From Nocardia yamanashiensis NBRC 100130 (GTDB lineage: Bacteria > Actinomycetota > Actinomycetes > Mycobacteriales > Mycobacteriaceae), in contig NZ_BDCD01000018.1 in the NCBI RefSeq assembly GCF_001613325.1, positions 1-64,000 on the forward strand: a stretch of DNA of 64,000 bases, in the 5' to 3' direction. The position numbers and the translations under genes are program-made. Each line of letters starts with the position of its first letter. The first letter of the stretch is position 1. Below the pieces are notes generated by a model. That model saw nothing but the letters and a program-made list of their open reading frames with translations. It searched no databases and had not been told where the DNA came from. Shown here piece after piece: positions 39,501 to 46,600 of this stretch.

Positions 39501-40595
39501 ACCGCACTCGCCGAGGTGCTGTCCGGTATCCCCGCGAGTCGTCCGCTCACCGGTGTGTTCCACACGGCCGGTGTGCTCGACGACGGCGCTATTACCGCGT
39601 TGACTCCGGAGCGGATGGATACGGTGTTGCGCCCCAAGGTGGATGCGGCCCTGCATCTGCACGAGTTGACCGCCGAGCTGCCGCTGAAGGCGTTCGTGTT
39701 GTTCAGCTCGGTGGCCGGGACGCTGGGCAGTCCGGGGCAGGGCAACTATGCCGCGGCCAATGCCTGCCTGGATGCGGTGGCGGCGCACCGCCGGGCCTCC
39801 GGGCGCAGCGGGCAGTCGCTGGTGTGGGGGTTGTGGAGCGGCGACGGCGGTATGGGCGACGGGCTCGGTGAGGTCGAGCGGCAGCGTATGACACGTTCGG
39901 GGCTGCTGCCGTTGTCGGCGGAGCAGGGTTTGGCGCTGTTCGACGCCGTCTCCGGAATTGGCACGGCGGCACCGGTTCTCGCCCGGCTCGACCGGCAGGG
40001 ACTGCGTGGCGCGGGGTTCGCGACGGCGCTGTTGTCGGGGCTCGTGCCTGCGCGCCCGGTGTCGGCCGCCCCGGCCGCACTACATGCGCGACTGGCCGAG
40101 ACTCCCGAGAGCGAACGTCTCGGCGTGCTCGTCGATTTGGTTCGCGACCAGGTGGCCACGGTGCTGGGGCATCAGAACGCGAAGGCCATCGCGGCCGACC
40201 GGGCGTTCAACGAGCTGGGCTTCGATTCGATCACCGCCATCGAATTCCGCAACGCCCTCAAGGCCGCCACCGGCCTGCCTTTGCCCGCGACGCTGGTCTT
40301 CGACTACCCGTCACCGGGGGTGCTGGCCGAATACCTGGCCGGGGAGTTCACCTTCGAAGACCACCCCGAGGCGCCCGCGGCGGCGTCCGAGGACGAGATT
40401 CGCGACGCGCTCCAGTCGATTTCGCTGTCCCGGCTCCGCGAGGCCGGACTGCTGGACGCGCTCATGCAACTGGTGCAGGAACGCCCGGACGAGACGGCAG
40501 CGCACATCGAGACGACAGCGCCCAGCGCCGACGAGTCCATCGACGAACTCGATCTCGACGACTTGATCAATCTGGCTTACAACTCCGAGGACTGA
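24591..40595 (+). CDS. Modular type I PKS: extension modules 5, 6 and 7
   Basis: Third and largest subunit, 5334 aa, starting inside the ATGA overlap with the previous gene. N-terminal docking coil (SRYLRKVTGDLRTANKRI); module 5 KS 43-475, AT 597-890, DH 973-1255, KR 1442-1630, ACP 1724-1800; module 6 KS 1817-2230, AT 2340-2625, DH 2703-2980, KR 3164-3355, ACP 3447-3520; module 7 KS 3537-3960, AT 4067-4350, DH 4430-4710, KR 4904-5090, ACP 5174-5255; C-terminal docking tail DLDDLINLAYNSED. All ATs are malonyl type and all three modules should give alkenes. Modules 6 and 7 resemble module 8 more than modules 1-5: KS has PNEA and MMYHDY, AT has FSGQGAQW and FAQAGLF. KR6 lacks LDD (VADN). A degenerate 24-nt repeat lies in the module 7 DH-KR linker. 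Confidence 0.96.
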   Translation: MSNASVSNPSGSNEERLSRYLRKVTGDLRTANKRIAQLEEQAGEPIAIVGMSCRYPGGVDTPDGLWDLVAAGTDAIGPFPTDRGWDLERLFDADPDVPGTVYAREGGFLDAAGDFDAGFFGLGPRTAEAMDPQQRLFLEASWEALENAGIDPVSLRDSDTGVYAGVIHFDYGRRVGAPGHSAESEGNAHPGVSASILSGRVSFSLGFKGPALSVDTACSSSLVALHLACQALRQGETSLALVGGVTVMSDPAQLISFARQRALSPDGRCRAFGAGADGTGFSDGLGMLVVERLSDARRNGHPILAVVRGTAVNQDGTSSRLTAPNGPAQEKVIAQALANAGLTPADIDAVEAHGTGTQLGDPIEARALIATYGRDRVGEPLRIGSLKSNIGHTSAAAGVGGVIKMVQAMRHETLPATLHADTPTPHVDWSAGTVRLLTAAEPWPAGERVRRAGVSSFGASGTNTHVILEEAPAPVEPAAAPANGTGADAAAETAAVAADDTAVVTELAALPLSSKTEEGVRAQAAKLLAWVRERPHLTAGDIAYSLVTGRTQMEWRGTVVAGDRDAMLAGLTALAEHGTEPAEHRPVSEVVTGRAVTRKTAFLCTGQGAQRAGMGRELYEAFPVFAAALDELCAQFDPLLGVSLRQLMFTGRAAGDGPEDAEALHRTEFTQPALFAYEVALYRLLESFGVTPDALIGHSIGELAAAHLAGVWSLPDACRLVAARGRLMGRLPAGGAMLAIAASEDAVAPLLADAALSIAAVNSPTAVVVSGDADAVTALAQRCAERGWQTSRLRVSHAFHSHLMDPMLAEFATVAGSLTYHRPNVPLVSNLSGQLAGDEVLDPGYWVRQVREAVRFARGVDTLVAAGMRRFLEIGPDAVLTAMTRQCLPEPIEAQAAVLAGARRGRAEVEQFVTCLAQAHAVGVEVEWTALYTGRPVARVPLPTYAFQRRRYWVDPVGGNAGVEAAGLGAVQHPLLGAVLSAPESGEVLLTGRLSIAAQPWLADHVIGGAALFPGTGFAELVLRAGIEVGCPVLEELTLQAPLLLPATGGVQIQVVVGAPEPEQRPVAVYSRGENDDDDAWVLHARGALTVADGAAEAATEAWPPSGATEIEVAAAYSNLFARGYEYGPAFQGVRALWQRGDEVFAEISADADTGVRAEGFGIHPALLDAALHAGYLAGASEGFAGQSESLFTVPAGQVALPFAWDAVELHATEAAVLRVRLTPAGSSVSVLVTDEYGQPVLSGSVAARPMPLEQLVATTTGGANDPVLELVWSPDRSSGTDDTTQLPAPELGGWDELDETAELPPVVLVEAGTGWNDTGDTGVVAATHDEIARVLTVLQEALAQERFTASTLLIATRGAVALPGEEPTDLPGAAVWGLVRAAQAEEPGRIILVDTDSRIDAQLAAAVVAVGEPQVVVRGGITHTARLVRPAPEHTDGGEAGFGTGTVLITGGTGGLGAVLARHVVAEHGVRSLLLVSRSGPEAAGAAALRAELEQLGAHVTVAACDVADAAAVTDLIAAVPAERPLTGVIHAAGVLDDGTIASLTPQRMNTVLAPKADAAWYLHEATADLNLAAFVMFSSVSGTLGGPGQGNYAAANTFLDALAAQRRARGLAGLSLAWGPWARSRGMTAHLQTSDVARLNRGGFAALTDEQALTGWAAALRRNAPHTVIATLDTAALRDSAETGLLPAVLRELAPAARRRAVTAAPVSGLRQRLSSLDLERQRQLVFETLRTQIAAVRGTDGGSALEPGRTFQDLGFDSLSAVELRNRLKTVTGLSLPAAVIFDYPTPQALAEHLADKLTGVANDTAVTAKVVADEPIAIVGMACRYPGGVTSPEDLWTLVFDGVDATSRFPGNRGWDTERIYDPTGERPGTTYTREGGFLHTAGEFDPAFFGISPNEAATMDPQQFLLLETSWEALERAGIDPATLRGSATGVFAGMMYHDYPANANSGSIASGRVSYVLGLEGPSVTVDTACSSSLVAMHLAGQSLRSGESDLALAGGVAVMATPEVFVEFSRQKGLAPDGRSKSFADAADGVAWSEGAGVLVLERLSDARRNGHEVLAVIAGSAVNQDGASNGLTAPNGPSQRRVIRQALANARVAPGEVDVVEAHGTGTTLGDPIEAQALLDTYGQERAADRPLWLGSLKSNIGHAQAAAGVGGVIKMVMAMRHGLLPRTLHVDRPSSKVDWSAGQVELLTEPVAWPRIDRPRRAGVSSFGISGTNAHVVIEEAAAEPVRTPNSDADLPALADAPAARVLPWVVSARSDAALADQAARLVAAVTEQELDPADAGLSLASTRGVFEHRAVVLGDNRSALLSGTRALAAGAPYPDVVSGRVVPGSTGLVFSGQGAQWAGMASELRSAYPVFAAHFDAIVAELEPLLGQPDALSVALASEELVDRTVYAQAGLFAFEVALYRLLESWGVRADVVAGHSIGEVAAAHVSGVLSLADACVLVAARGRLMQALPGGGAMVAVGAAQADVTPLLTTGVAIAAVNGPSAVVLSGVEDEVLAVIEACAERGWRTHRLRVSHAFHSALMEPMLAEFAAAIADLTFAEPLIPLVSTVTGALVTDEMTDPRYWVDQVRDTVRFADAVATMADSGVSRFAEVGPDAVLTPMVGQLTTGAVALVRRNRADAATLLTGVAGLFVSGAAVDWAGFYAGTAARRIDLPTYAFQRERYWLDARKLLAQSWMGAELGGVTDAGLDTVQHPLLGAVVPHPDSGQVSFTGRWSLDSVEWLADHSVHGTVLLPGTGFVELAAHVGGLLGCDVVEELVLHTPLTLPATGSVAVQVVVADADDTGRRRLRVHSRADAEGPWLLHAEGSLAVDPETPNATADFDLSTWPPAGAQPLDVDGAYDDLLALGYGYGPFFQGLRAAWQRGDELFAEVALPDPRDTDGFGIHPALFDAALHAGILHGRKAGEAVLPFAWNRVVVHSAGAATVRVRSVPVGDDFAVQIADEQGRPVVSVGALVSRPVPVERLTADRVPDALFTVEWVAAPGSSEQAEPDRIERLDTGRDLAALLTELDAAENSVVPDLVLFECPRHDGSPADAARQVLGGVLDTVQRWLAEPRFATSRLVIVTEQAVAVRDSDTIALDQAPVWGLLRAAQAENPGRFQLLDVERDGGAVAADVLAAIAGEPEAALRGATVLVPRLTRRTPSTTAEPNQPIEPGTVLVTGGTGGLGAVIARHLVTEHGVRRLLLTSRRGLDAPGAAALRAELAELGAEVTVAACDVSDRAALTAVLAGIPDEHPLVGVVHAAGVADNGLIASMSADRIDTVFRPKADTAWHLHELTRDRPLSLFVLLSSAGGLVLAAGQANYAAANVFLDALAAHRHALGLPATALDYGMWERSSGLGAELSEDDFDRMRRLGFPPLSESDGLALFDAAVAAGHPQTVALRIDPAVLRTRGEQIPALVRGLVPAPARRVNRTPAGQALLHKLAGLPDADRAAALVDFVRTVAAGILGHATADAVAPQQAFQQLGFDSLSAIEFRNKLNTATGLQLPATLIFDYPTPQAVAEFIGTQLTGTAAVAERAVRRVRADDEPIAVVAMACRYPGGVASPEDLWRLVVEGGDTVGAMPVDRGWDLEGIYDPEPGKAGKTYTRSGGFLYSAAEFDADFFGISPNEATMMDPQQRLLLEVSWEAVERAGLDPAALRGSSTGVFTGLMYHDYAQATGTGSGAAGSLVSGRVSYVFGLEGPSVTVDTACSSSLVALHLAGQSLRSGECDLALAGGAAVMGTPDMFLEFGRQRGLSPDGRCKSFSDTADGVGWAEGVGVLVLERLSDARRNGHEVLAVIAGSAVNQDGASNGLAAPNGPSQRRVIRQALANAGLAPVDVDAVEAHGTGTTLGDPIEAQALLATYGQERAADRPLWLGSLKSNIGHAQAAAGVGGVIKMVMAMRHGLLPRTLHADQPSTKVDWTEGNVRLLTEAVPWPEVGRARRAGVSSFGISGTNAHVIIEQAPAAEQVAAPVLPAGGLLPWVLSARSGAALAGQAARLSAQLNDPESPVAAHDPIDIGFSLASTRSVFTHRAVVLAEGRAELTAAVHALAASADATAAGTTGVVAGRAVAGSTALVFSGQGAQWAGMATELRKAYPVFADHFDTIVAELDPLLAQPASLDAALTSEDLVDRTVFAQAGLFAFEVALFRLLESWGLRADVVAGHSIGEIAAAHVAGVLSLTDACVLVAARGRLMQALPAGGAMVAIGTAETAVLPLLSGEVSVAAVNGPSSVVIAGASDAVQAVADNCTEKGWRTTRLRVSHAFHSALMEPMLAEFATTIEGLTFERPSIALVSTVAGARVGDEMRDPSYWTGQVRDTVRFADAVAAIADSGVSRFAEIGPDAVLTPMITQTLDSAHPAATVVPLARRGKADAASVSSGAARLFVSGADLDWAALYSGTGARRIPLPTYAFQRQRYWVPEDSTGTGDARSLGLATTGHPLVPTVIAQPDTGGVILTGRLSVRTHPWLADHAVLGTVLFPGAGLVEFALQAASRVNLPTLTDFVLHAPLVPPETGGVAVRSVVGAADEPGQRPVRIYSAPESETDSAESWTLHAEGTLTADATTDPETPRADLTAWPPHGAQPLPIDDVYNGLRANGYEYGPAFQGLRAAWQRGDEVFAEVALPDPREATTYGLHPALLDSALHALLISDSTPDGSGPALPFEWSGVTVHTPGAAALRVHATRTGNRTVRVNLTDPTGTPVATVHRLAARPIDPTQLAALTSTVDNALYRVEWSPMALSDSEIRAVSWTELDGEVPAAPGHEVPTAPSGEVPAALGGEVPAAVVLDAPAGNDPGAVRAATHAVLHVLRTWITDPRFSRAALVIRTSGAVSIAGEDITNLAGAAVGGLVRSAQAEGAGRIILVDSDSDVAGLLGGILASGEPQVAVRGGRVHSARLVRAATTSSPGVVFGPDETVVITGASGFLGGLFARHLVRTRGVRHLLLLSRRGESAPGAGELAAELRDAGAEIDFVACDVADRTALAEVLSGIPASRPLTGVFHTAGVLDDGAITALTPERMDTVLRPKVDAALHLHELTAELPLKAFVLFSSVAGTLGSPGQGNYAAANACLDAVAAHRRASGRSGQSLVWGLWSGDGGMGDGLGEVERQRMTRSGLLPLSAEQGLALFDAVSGIGTAAPVLARLDRQGLRGAGFATALLSGLVPARPVSAAPAALHARLAETPESERLGVLVDLVRDQVATVLGHQNAKAIAADRAFNELGFDSITAIEFRNALKAATGLPLPATLVFDYPSPGVLAEYLAGEFTFEDHPEAPAAASEDEIRDALQSISLSRLREAGLLDALMQLVQERPDETAAHIETTAPSADESIDELDLDDLINLAYNSED
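24720..29990 (+). other. Extension module 5: KS-AT(malonyl)-DH-KR-ACP
   Basis: KS Cys is residue 218 (codon 25242-25244). AT has FTQPALF and HAFH, like modules 1-4. DH is the canonical subclass (HVIGGAALFP, DAALH, LPFAW). KR has LDD, B-type. ACP has GFDSL. Confidence 0.88.
30040..35150 (+). other. Extension module 6: KS-AT(malonyl)-DH-KR-ACP, atypical KR
   Basis: KS has TACSSS. AT has FSGQGAQW, GHSIGE and HAFH. DH has HSVHGTVLLP, DAALH and LPFAW. KR keeps TGGTGGLG and NYAAAN, but the LDD position reads ADN, the A-type Trp position reads Val (SSAGGLVLAAGQ), and the usual WGPW reads YGMW. Reduction is expected; stereochemistry is not predictable by the usual rules. Confidence 0.86.
35200..40350 (+). 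other. Extension module 7: KS-AT(malonyl)-DH-KR-ACP
   Basis: KS has TACSSS. AT has HAFH. DH has HAVLGTVLFP, DSALH and LPFEW. KR has a variant cofactor loop (TGASGFLGG) but a normal LDD and catalytic Tyr (NYAAAN), so B-type. ACP has GFDSI. Confidence 0.88.
38829..38918 (+). repeat. In-frame 24-nt tandem repeat in the module 7 DH-KR linker
   Basis: Units begin at 38829, 38853, 38877 and 38901. Each begins GAGGTTCC and encodes EVPxAxxx (EVPAAPGH, EVPTAPSG, EVPAALGG, EVPAAV). The last copy is partial. The repeat lies in the structural-KR linker and keeps the reading frame, so it is a length-variable spacer rather than a damaged region. Confidence 0.85.
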
Positions 40596-40602
40596 TAGCG
40601 AT

Positions 40603-43600
40603 ATGACGAATACCGAGAGCACCGCAAAACTCGCCGACGCGCTCCGGGCCTCGCTGAAGGAAACCGATCGGCTGCGGGCGCGCAACCGGCAGCTCGACGC
40701 CGCCCTGCGGGAGCCGATCGCGATCGTGGGCATGGCCTGCCGCTACCCCGGCGGCGTCGAATCGCCGGAAGACCTGTGGCGCTTGGTGACCGACGGCGTC
40801 GACGCCACCACCGACCTGCCCGCCAACCGCGGCTGGGACATCGAACGCATCTACGACCCCACCGGCGAACTGCCCGGCCGCTCCCACACCCGCTCCGGCG
40901 GCTTCCTGCACGGCGCGGGCGATTTCGATCCCGCCTTCTTCGGCATCAGCCCGAACGAAGCGGCCACCATGGATCCGCAGCAGTTCCTGCTGCTGGAAAC
41001 CTCCTGGGAGGCTTTCGAACGCGCCGGAATCGACCCGGCCACCCTGCGCGGCAGCGCGACCGGCGTCTGGGTCGGCATGATGTACCACGACTATCCGGCC
41101 AACGCCAACGCCGGATCCCTCGCCTCGGGCCGGCTCTCCTACACCTTCGGACTACAGGGACCGTCGGTCACCGTCGACACCGCGTGCTCATCCTCGCTGG
41201 TGGCCATGCATTCGGCCGCCGCCGCACTGCGCGCGGGCGAATGCGAACTGGCGCTGGCGGGCGGGGTGACCGTGATGGCGGGCCCGGACACACTGGTGGA
41301 GTTCAGCCGGCAGCGCGGACTGGCCATCGACGGCCGCTGTAAGTCGTTCTCCGACAGCGCCGACGGCGTCGGCTGGGCGGAAGGCGCCGGCGTACTGGTG
41401 CTGGAACGACTGTCCGACGCACAACGCAAGGGCCACCGGATTCTCGCGGTGCTGACCGGTTCGGCGGTGAACTCCGACGGCGCCTCCAACGGCCTGACCG
41501 CCCCCAACGGTCCCGCGCAGCGGCGCGTCATCGAACAGGCGCTGGCCAATGCCGGCATCGCCGCGGACGGCGTCGACGCGGTCGAAGGACACGGCACCGG
41601 AACGACGCTGGGCGACCCGATCGAAGCGCAGGCGCTGCTGGGCACCTACGGCCGTGATCGCGCCCCGGAACGACCGCTGTGGCTCGGATCGCTCAAGTCG
41701 AACATCGGGCACGCGCAGGCCGCCGCGGGCGTGGGCGGCGTCATCAAGATGGTGATGGCCATGCGGCACGGGCTGCTGCCGCGCACGCTGCACGTAGACC
41801 GGCCGTCCACCAAGGTCGACTGGTCCGCGGGCGAGGTACGGCTGCTGACCGAACCGGTGCCGTGGCCGCCGCTGGATCGCCCACGGCGCGCGGGCGTTTC
41901 GTCGTTCGGCATCAGCGGCACCAACGCACACGTCATCCTCGAAGAGGCGCCCGCCGCCGAACCGGCTCCCGACGTCGCGACGCCTCCAGCCGAGTCCGGC
42001 GGGGCGGTCCTGCCCTGGGTGCTGTCCGCCGCCACTGCTCGTGCGCTCGGCGAGCAGGCCGCGCGCCTGGGACGGCACGTCCGCGAAAACGCCGACGCAG
42101 CACACGATGTCGGGTATTCACTGGCCGCCACCCGCGCCACGCTCGGCCATCGAGCGGTGATCCTCGGCGCCGATCGGGACGAATTGGTCTCGGGCGTAGA
42201 GGCATTGGGTCGCGGCGACTCCGTATCCGGTGTGGTGTCGGGGCGCGCGGTCTCCGGTTCGACGGGGTTCGTCTTCTCCGGTCAGGGCGCGCAGTGGGCC
42301 GGTATGGCCGACCAGCTGCGTACCAACCCAGTCTTCGCGGAAACCTTCTACAAGATCGTCGCAGAGCTGAATCCCCAACTCGATCAGCCCATTTCGCTCG
42401 ACGAGGCGCTCACCGAGACGGACCAGATCAATCGAACCGTCTTCGCGCAGGCCGGGCTGTTCGCCTTCGAGGTCGCCCTGTATCGCCTGCTCGAGGCGTG
42501 GGGCCTGCGCCCGAACCTGGTGGCGGGCCACTCGATCGGCGAGATCGCCGCCGCGCATATCGCCGGCGTGCTGTCGTTGCCGGACGCCTGCACCTTGGTG
42601 GCCGCGCGCGGCCGGTTGATGCAGGCGCTCCCCACCGGCGGCGCGATGCTCGCGGTGGGAGCCCCGGAATCCGCCGTGGCCTCGTCGCTGACCGACGGCG
42701 TATCGATCGCGGCGGTGAACAGCCCCACCTCGGTGGTGATCTCCGGCGTCGAGACCGAAGTCGACGCACTGGCCGGGGTTTTCGCCGAGAAGTCCTGGCG
42801 GACCAGTCGTTTGCGGGTGTCGCACGCCTTCCATTCCGGCTTGATGGACCCGATGTCGGCGGAGTTCGCCGCGGTGGTCGCGGGCTTGACCTTCGCACGG
42901 CCGAAGATTCCGCTGATCTCGACCGTGACCGGCGCCCGGGTGACCGATGAGATGTCGGACCCGGCGTACTGGGTGCGCCAGGTCCGCGCCACGGTGCGCT
43001 TCGCCGACGCGGTCACCGCGATGACGGACGCGGGCGTGGTGCGCTTCGCCGAGATCGGGCCGGACGCGGTCCTCACGCCCATGGTGGCCGGCACCGTGGA
43101 CGCCGCGGGCATCATCGCGGTCGCGACCGCGCGCCGCGAAGCCGCCTCCACCGCCACGGTCGCGACCGCGGTCGCGAAGTTGTTCGTGTCCGGTGCGGAG
43201 GTGGACTGGACCGCGTTCCACCCCGGTGCGCGGCCGATCGACTTGCCCACCTACGCATTTCAGCGCGAACGGTTCTGGCTCGACGCGAAACGGCATCTGT
43301 CGACCACCTGGCTGGCCGCCGAGGCCGATGCCGCAGGCTTGGATCCCGTCGCCCATCCCCTCCTGGCAGTGCGTGTTCCGCAGCCCGATTCGGACGGGGT
43401 GAGCTTCGTCGGCCGCTGGTCGCTGGACTCGATCGAATGGCTGGCCGATCACAGCGTCCTCGGCACGGCACTGCTGCCGGGAACCGGTTACGTCGAACTG
43501 GCGACCCATGTGGGCGGCCTGCTCGGTCACCCGCGACTGGACGAGCTGATCCTGCACGCACCGCTGCCATTGCCCGCCCGCGAAGGGGTTTCGATTCAGG

Positions 43601-46600
43601 TGGTGGTCGGCGGTGCGAACGATGCCGGACGCCGCCGCATCACGATCCACTCGCGCCAGCCCGAGGCCGTCGCCTGGACATTGCACGCGGAGGGCGACCT
43701 CACCGCCGAGGCCGTCCGGCCCGATTTCGATCTCGCCGCCTGGCCTCCGGCCGACGCGGAAGCGATCGACGTCACCGGCGCGTACACCGAGATGCTGGAC
43801 GCCGGATACGGATACGGCCCCTACTTCCAGGGCCTGCGCGCGATGTGGCGACGCGGCGAGCGCGGCTCCGCGGGTTACGAGCTGTTCGCCGAGGTCGCCC
43901 TGCCGGACCCGGACGCCGCCGACGGCTACGGCCTGCATCCCGCGCTGTTCGATGCGGCCATGCATCCGCTCATCGTGGACGGCATCCGCAACGGCGGCCT
44001 CGACGCGCCCGCACTGCCGTTCAGCTGGCGCGGCGTCACCCTGCACACGGCCGGATGCAGTGCCGTCCGGGTGCGAATCGGCGTGCACGACAACCGTTTC
44101 CAGCTGTGGCTGGCCGACGGCAACGGCAATCCCGCATTGTCGGTCGATGCGCTGGACACCCGCCGGGTGTCCGCGGACCGGCTGCGCGCGGACCGGGTGG
44201 CCGACGCCCTGTTCACGGTGGATTGGATCACCGCGCCGGTCGCCGCCGGTGCGGTGGCCCCGGCCCGCACCGCCGTCCTCGGCGCGACGGGATCGGCGGA
44301 GATACCCGGCTATCCCGACCTCGCGGCACTCGTCGCCGAACTCGACGCGGCCGCCGAAACGGCACTCGCCGCCGAGCTCGACGCGGCCGCCGAAACCGTT
44401 GTCCCCGAACTTGTTCTGCTCCATTGCGCCGATACCGGTGACGCATCGTCGCACGCCGCCCGTACTGCGGTGCACGGCGTGCTGGCCACCGTACAACAGT
44501 GGCTGGGCGATCCTCGCTTCGCCGACTCCCGCTTGGTGATCCTGACCAGCGACGCCGTCCGCGCCGGCGAATGGGAGCAGGTACGCCCGGCCCAGGCCCC
44601 GGTCTGGGGTCTGGTGCGCGCGGCCCAGGCCGAACACCCGAACCGCTTGCAGCTGTTGGATATCGAAGGCGCGGCCGAACTCGATCCGGCCGCCGTCGCC
44701 ACCGCCTCCGCCGCCCTGGCGAACGAGCCCGAGGGTGCGCTGCGCGGCCCGAATCTCCTGGTGCCGCGCCTGGTTCCGCATCAGCTCACCGAGGAGAACC
44801 GCGAACCGCTCGAACCGCTGGACCCCGGCACCGTGCTGATCACCGGCGGCACCGGCGGGCTGGGCGCGCTGTTCGCCCGGCACCTGGTCACCGAATACGG
44901 TGTGCGGCGGCTGATTCTGACGTCCCGGCGCGGGCCGGAAGCACCCGGCGCCGACTCCTTGCGTGACGAGTTGACCGAACTCGGCGCGCAGGTGACCGTG
45001 GCCGCCTGCGACGTCTCCGATCGGGACGCGCTGAAAGCATTGCTCGACGGCATCGATGCCGAGCACCCGCTGACCGGTGTCGTGCACGCGGCGGGCATCG
45101 CCGACCACGGCCTGATCGAAACGATGACGAGCGATCGCATCGACACCGTCTTCGCGCCCAAGGCCGACGCCGCCTGGCATCTGCACGAGCTCACCAGCGA
45201 CCTGCCGCTGTCGCTGTTCGTGCTGCTGTCCTCCGCCGGCGGCCTGGTGCTGCCCGCCGGGCAGGCCAACTACGCGGCGGCCAACGTCTACCTCGACGCC
45301 CTCGCCACCTACCGCCGGGCGGCCGGATGGACGGCCACCTCGATCGACTACGGCCTGTGGGAACGCGCGACCGGTCTGGGCGCCGAACTGTCGGACGAGG
45401 ATTTCGAACGGATACGGCGACAGGGTTTTCCGGCGCTGTCCGAAGCCGACGGACTGGCCCTGTTCGATACCGCGGTGGTCTCCGGCGTCGCCCAGCTGGC
45501 CGCGGTGCCCCTGGACCGCGCCGTGCTGCGCACCCGGGCCGAGCAGGCGCCCGCCCTGGTGCGCGGACTGGTACCGCTGTCCGCACCGTCCGCGACGCCG
45601 TCACCGCTGCTGGAACTGGTCGGCCTGCCGTCCGCCCAGCGGCTGCCGCTGCTGGTGGAGTTCGTGCGCAAGCAGGCCGCCGCGACGCTCGGCTACGCCG
45701 ATTTCGAGCTCATCGAGGTCGACAATGTGTTCGGCGAAATGGGATTCGACTCGCTCACCGCAGTCGAATTCCGCAACGCGCTGCGCGATGCCACCGGCGT
45801 GCAGCTGCCCGGCACCCTGGTCTTCGACTTCCCGACGCCGCAGATTCTCGCCAAACAACTGGACGAGCGACTGTCCGAGGGCGCGGGCGCGCTGGCCAGC
45901 GCCATCGACGCGGCCGCCCGGCGCGATCGCGAGGAGGGCGTCGCCGACGACTCGCTGTACGGCATGTTCCGCACCGCGGTGGGCCGGGAACAGTTCTCGG
46001 TCGCCTTCCTGCTGCTGCACCTGGCCGCGCAGATGCGGGACCTGTTCACCGTCAACGACGAACTGGACGTCGAGCCGGAACTCATCCGGATGACCGAGGG
46101 CGCCGCCGCGCCGCGCATCATCTGCATCGCCCCGCCCATGGCGGCGGGCGGGGTGCGCCAATACGCCCGGATGGCAAGCAAACTGCGGACGCCCCGCGAC
46201 GTGGTCGGCCTCGCGCCGATGGGATCGCACGCGGGCCAGCCGCTGCCCACCGACTACGCCGCGGCCACCAAGGCCCTGATCCGGCCCATCCTGGCCGCCG
46301 CCGAGGACCAGCCGTTCATCCTGTTCGGGTACTCCTCCGGCGGGGTGCTGGCCTACAGCGTCGCCGAACAGCTGGAAGCGCTCGGCGGGCCCAAGCCGGC
46401 GGGCGTGGTGCTGGTGGACAGCTACCGGGTGGCCGAGGGCGATGCGAGCGAATGGATTCTCAAGCCGGTCGCCGAGAACATGGTGACCAACGAGGCCGCC
46501 TTCGACCGCTTCGATCCGGCGCGATTGACCGCCATGGGCCAGTACATCCAGGTGCTGCGCGGCATCGTGCCCGGCAAGATCGCCGCGCCCACCCTGTTCC

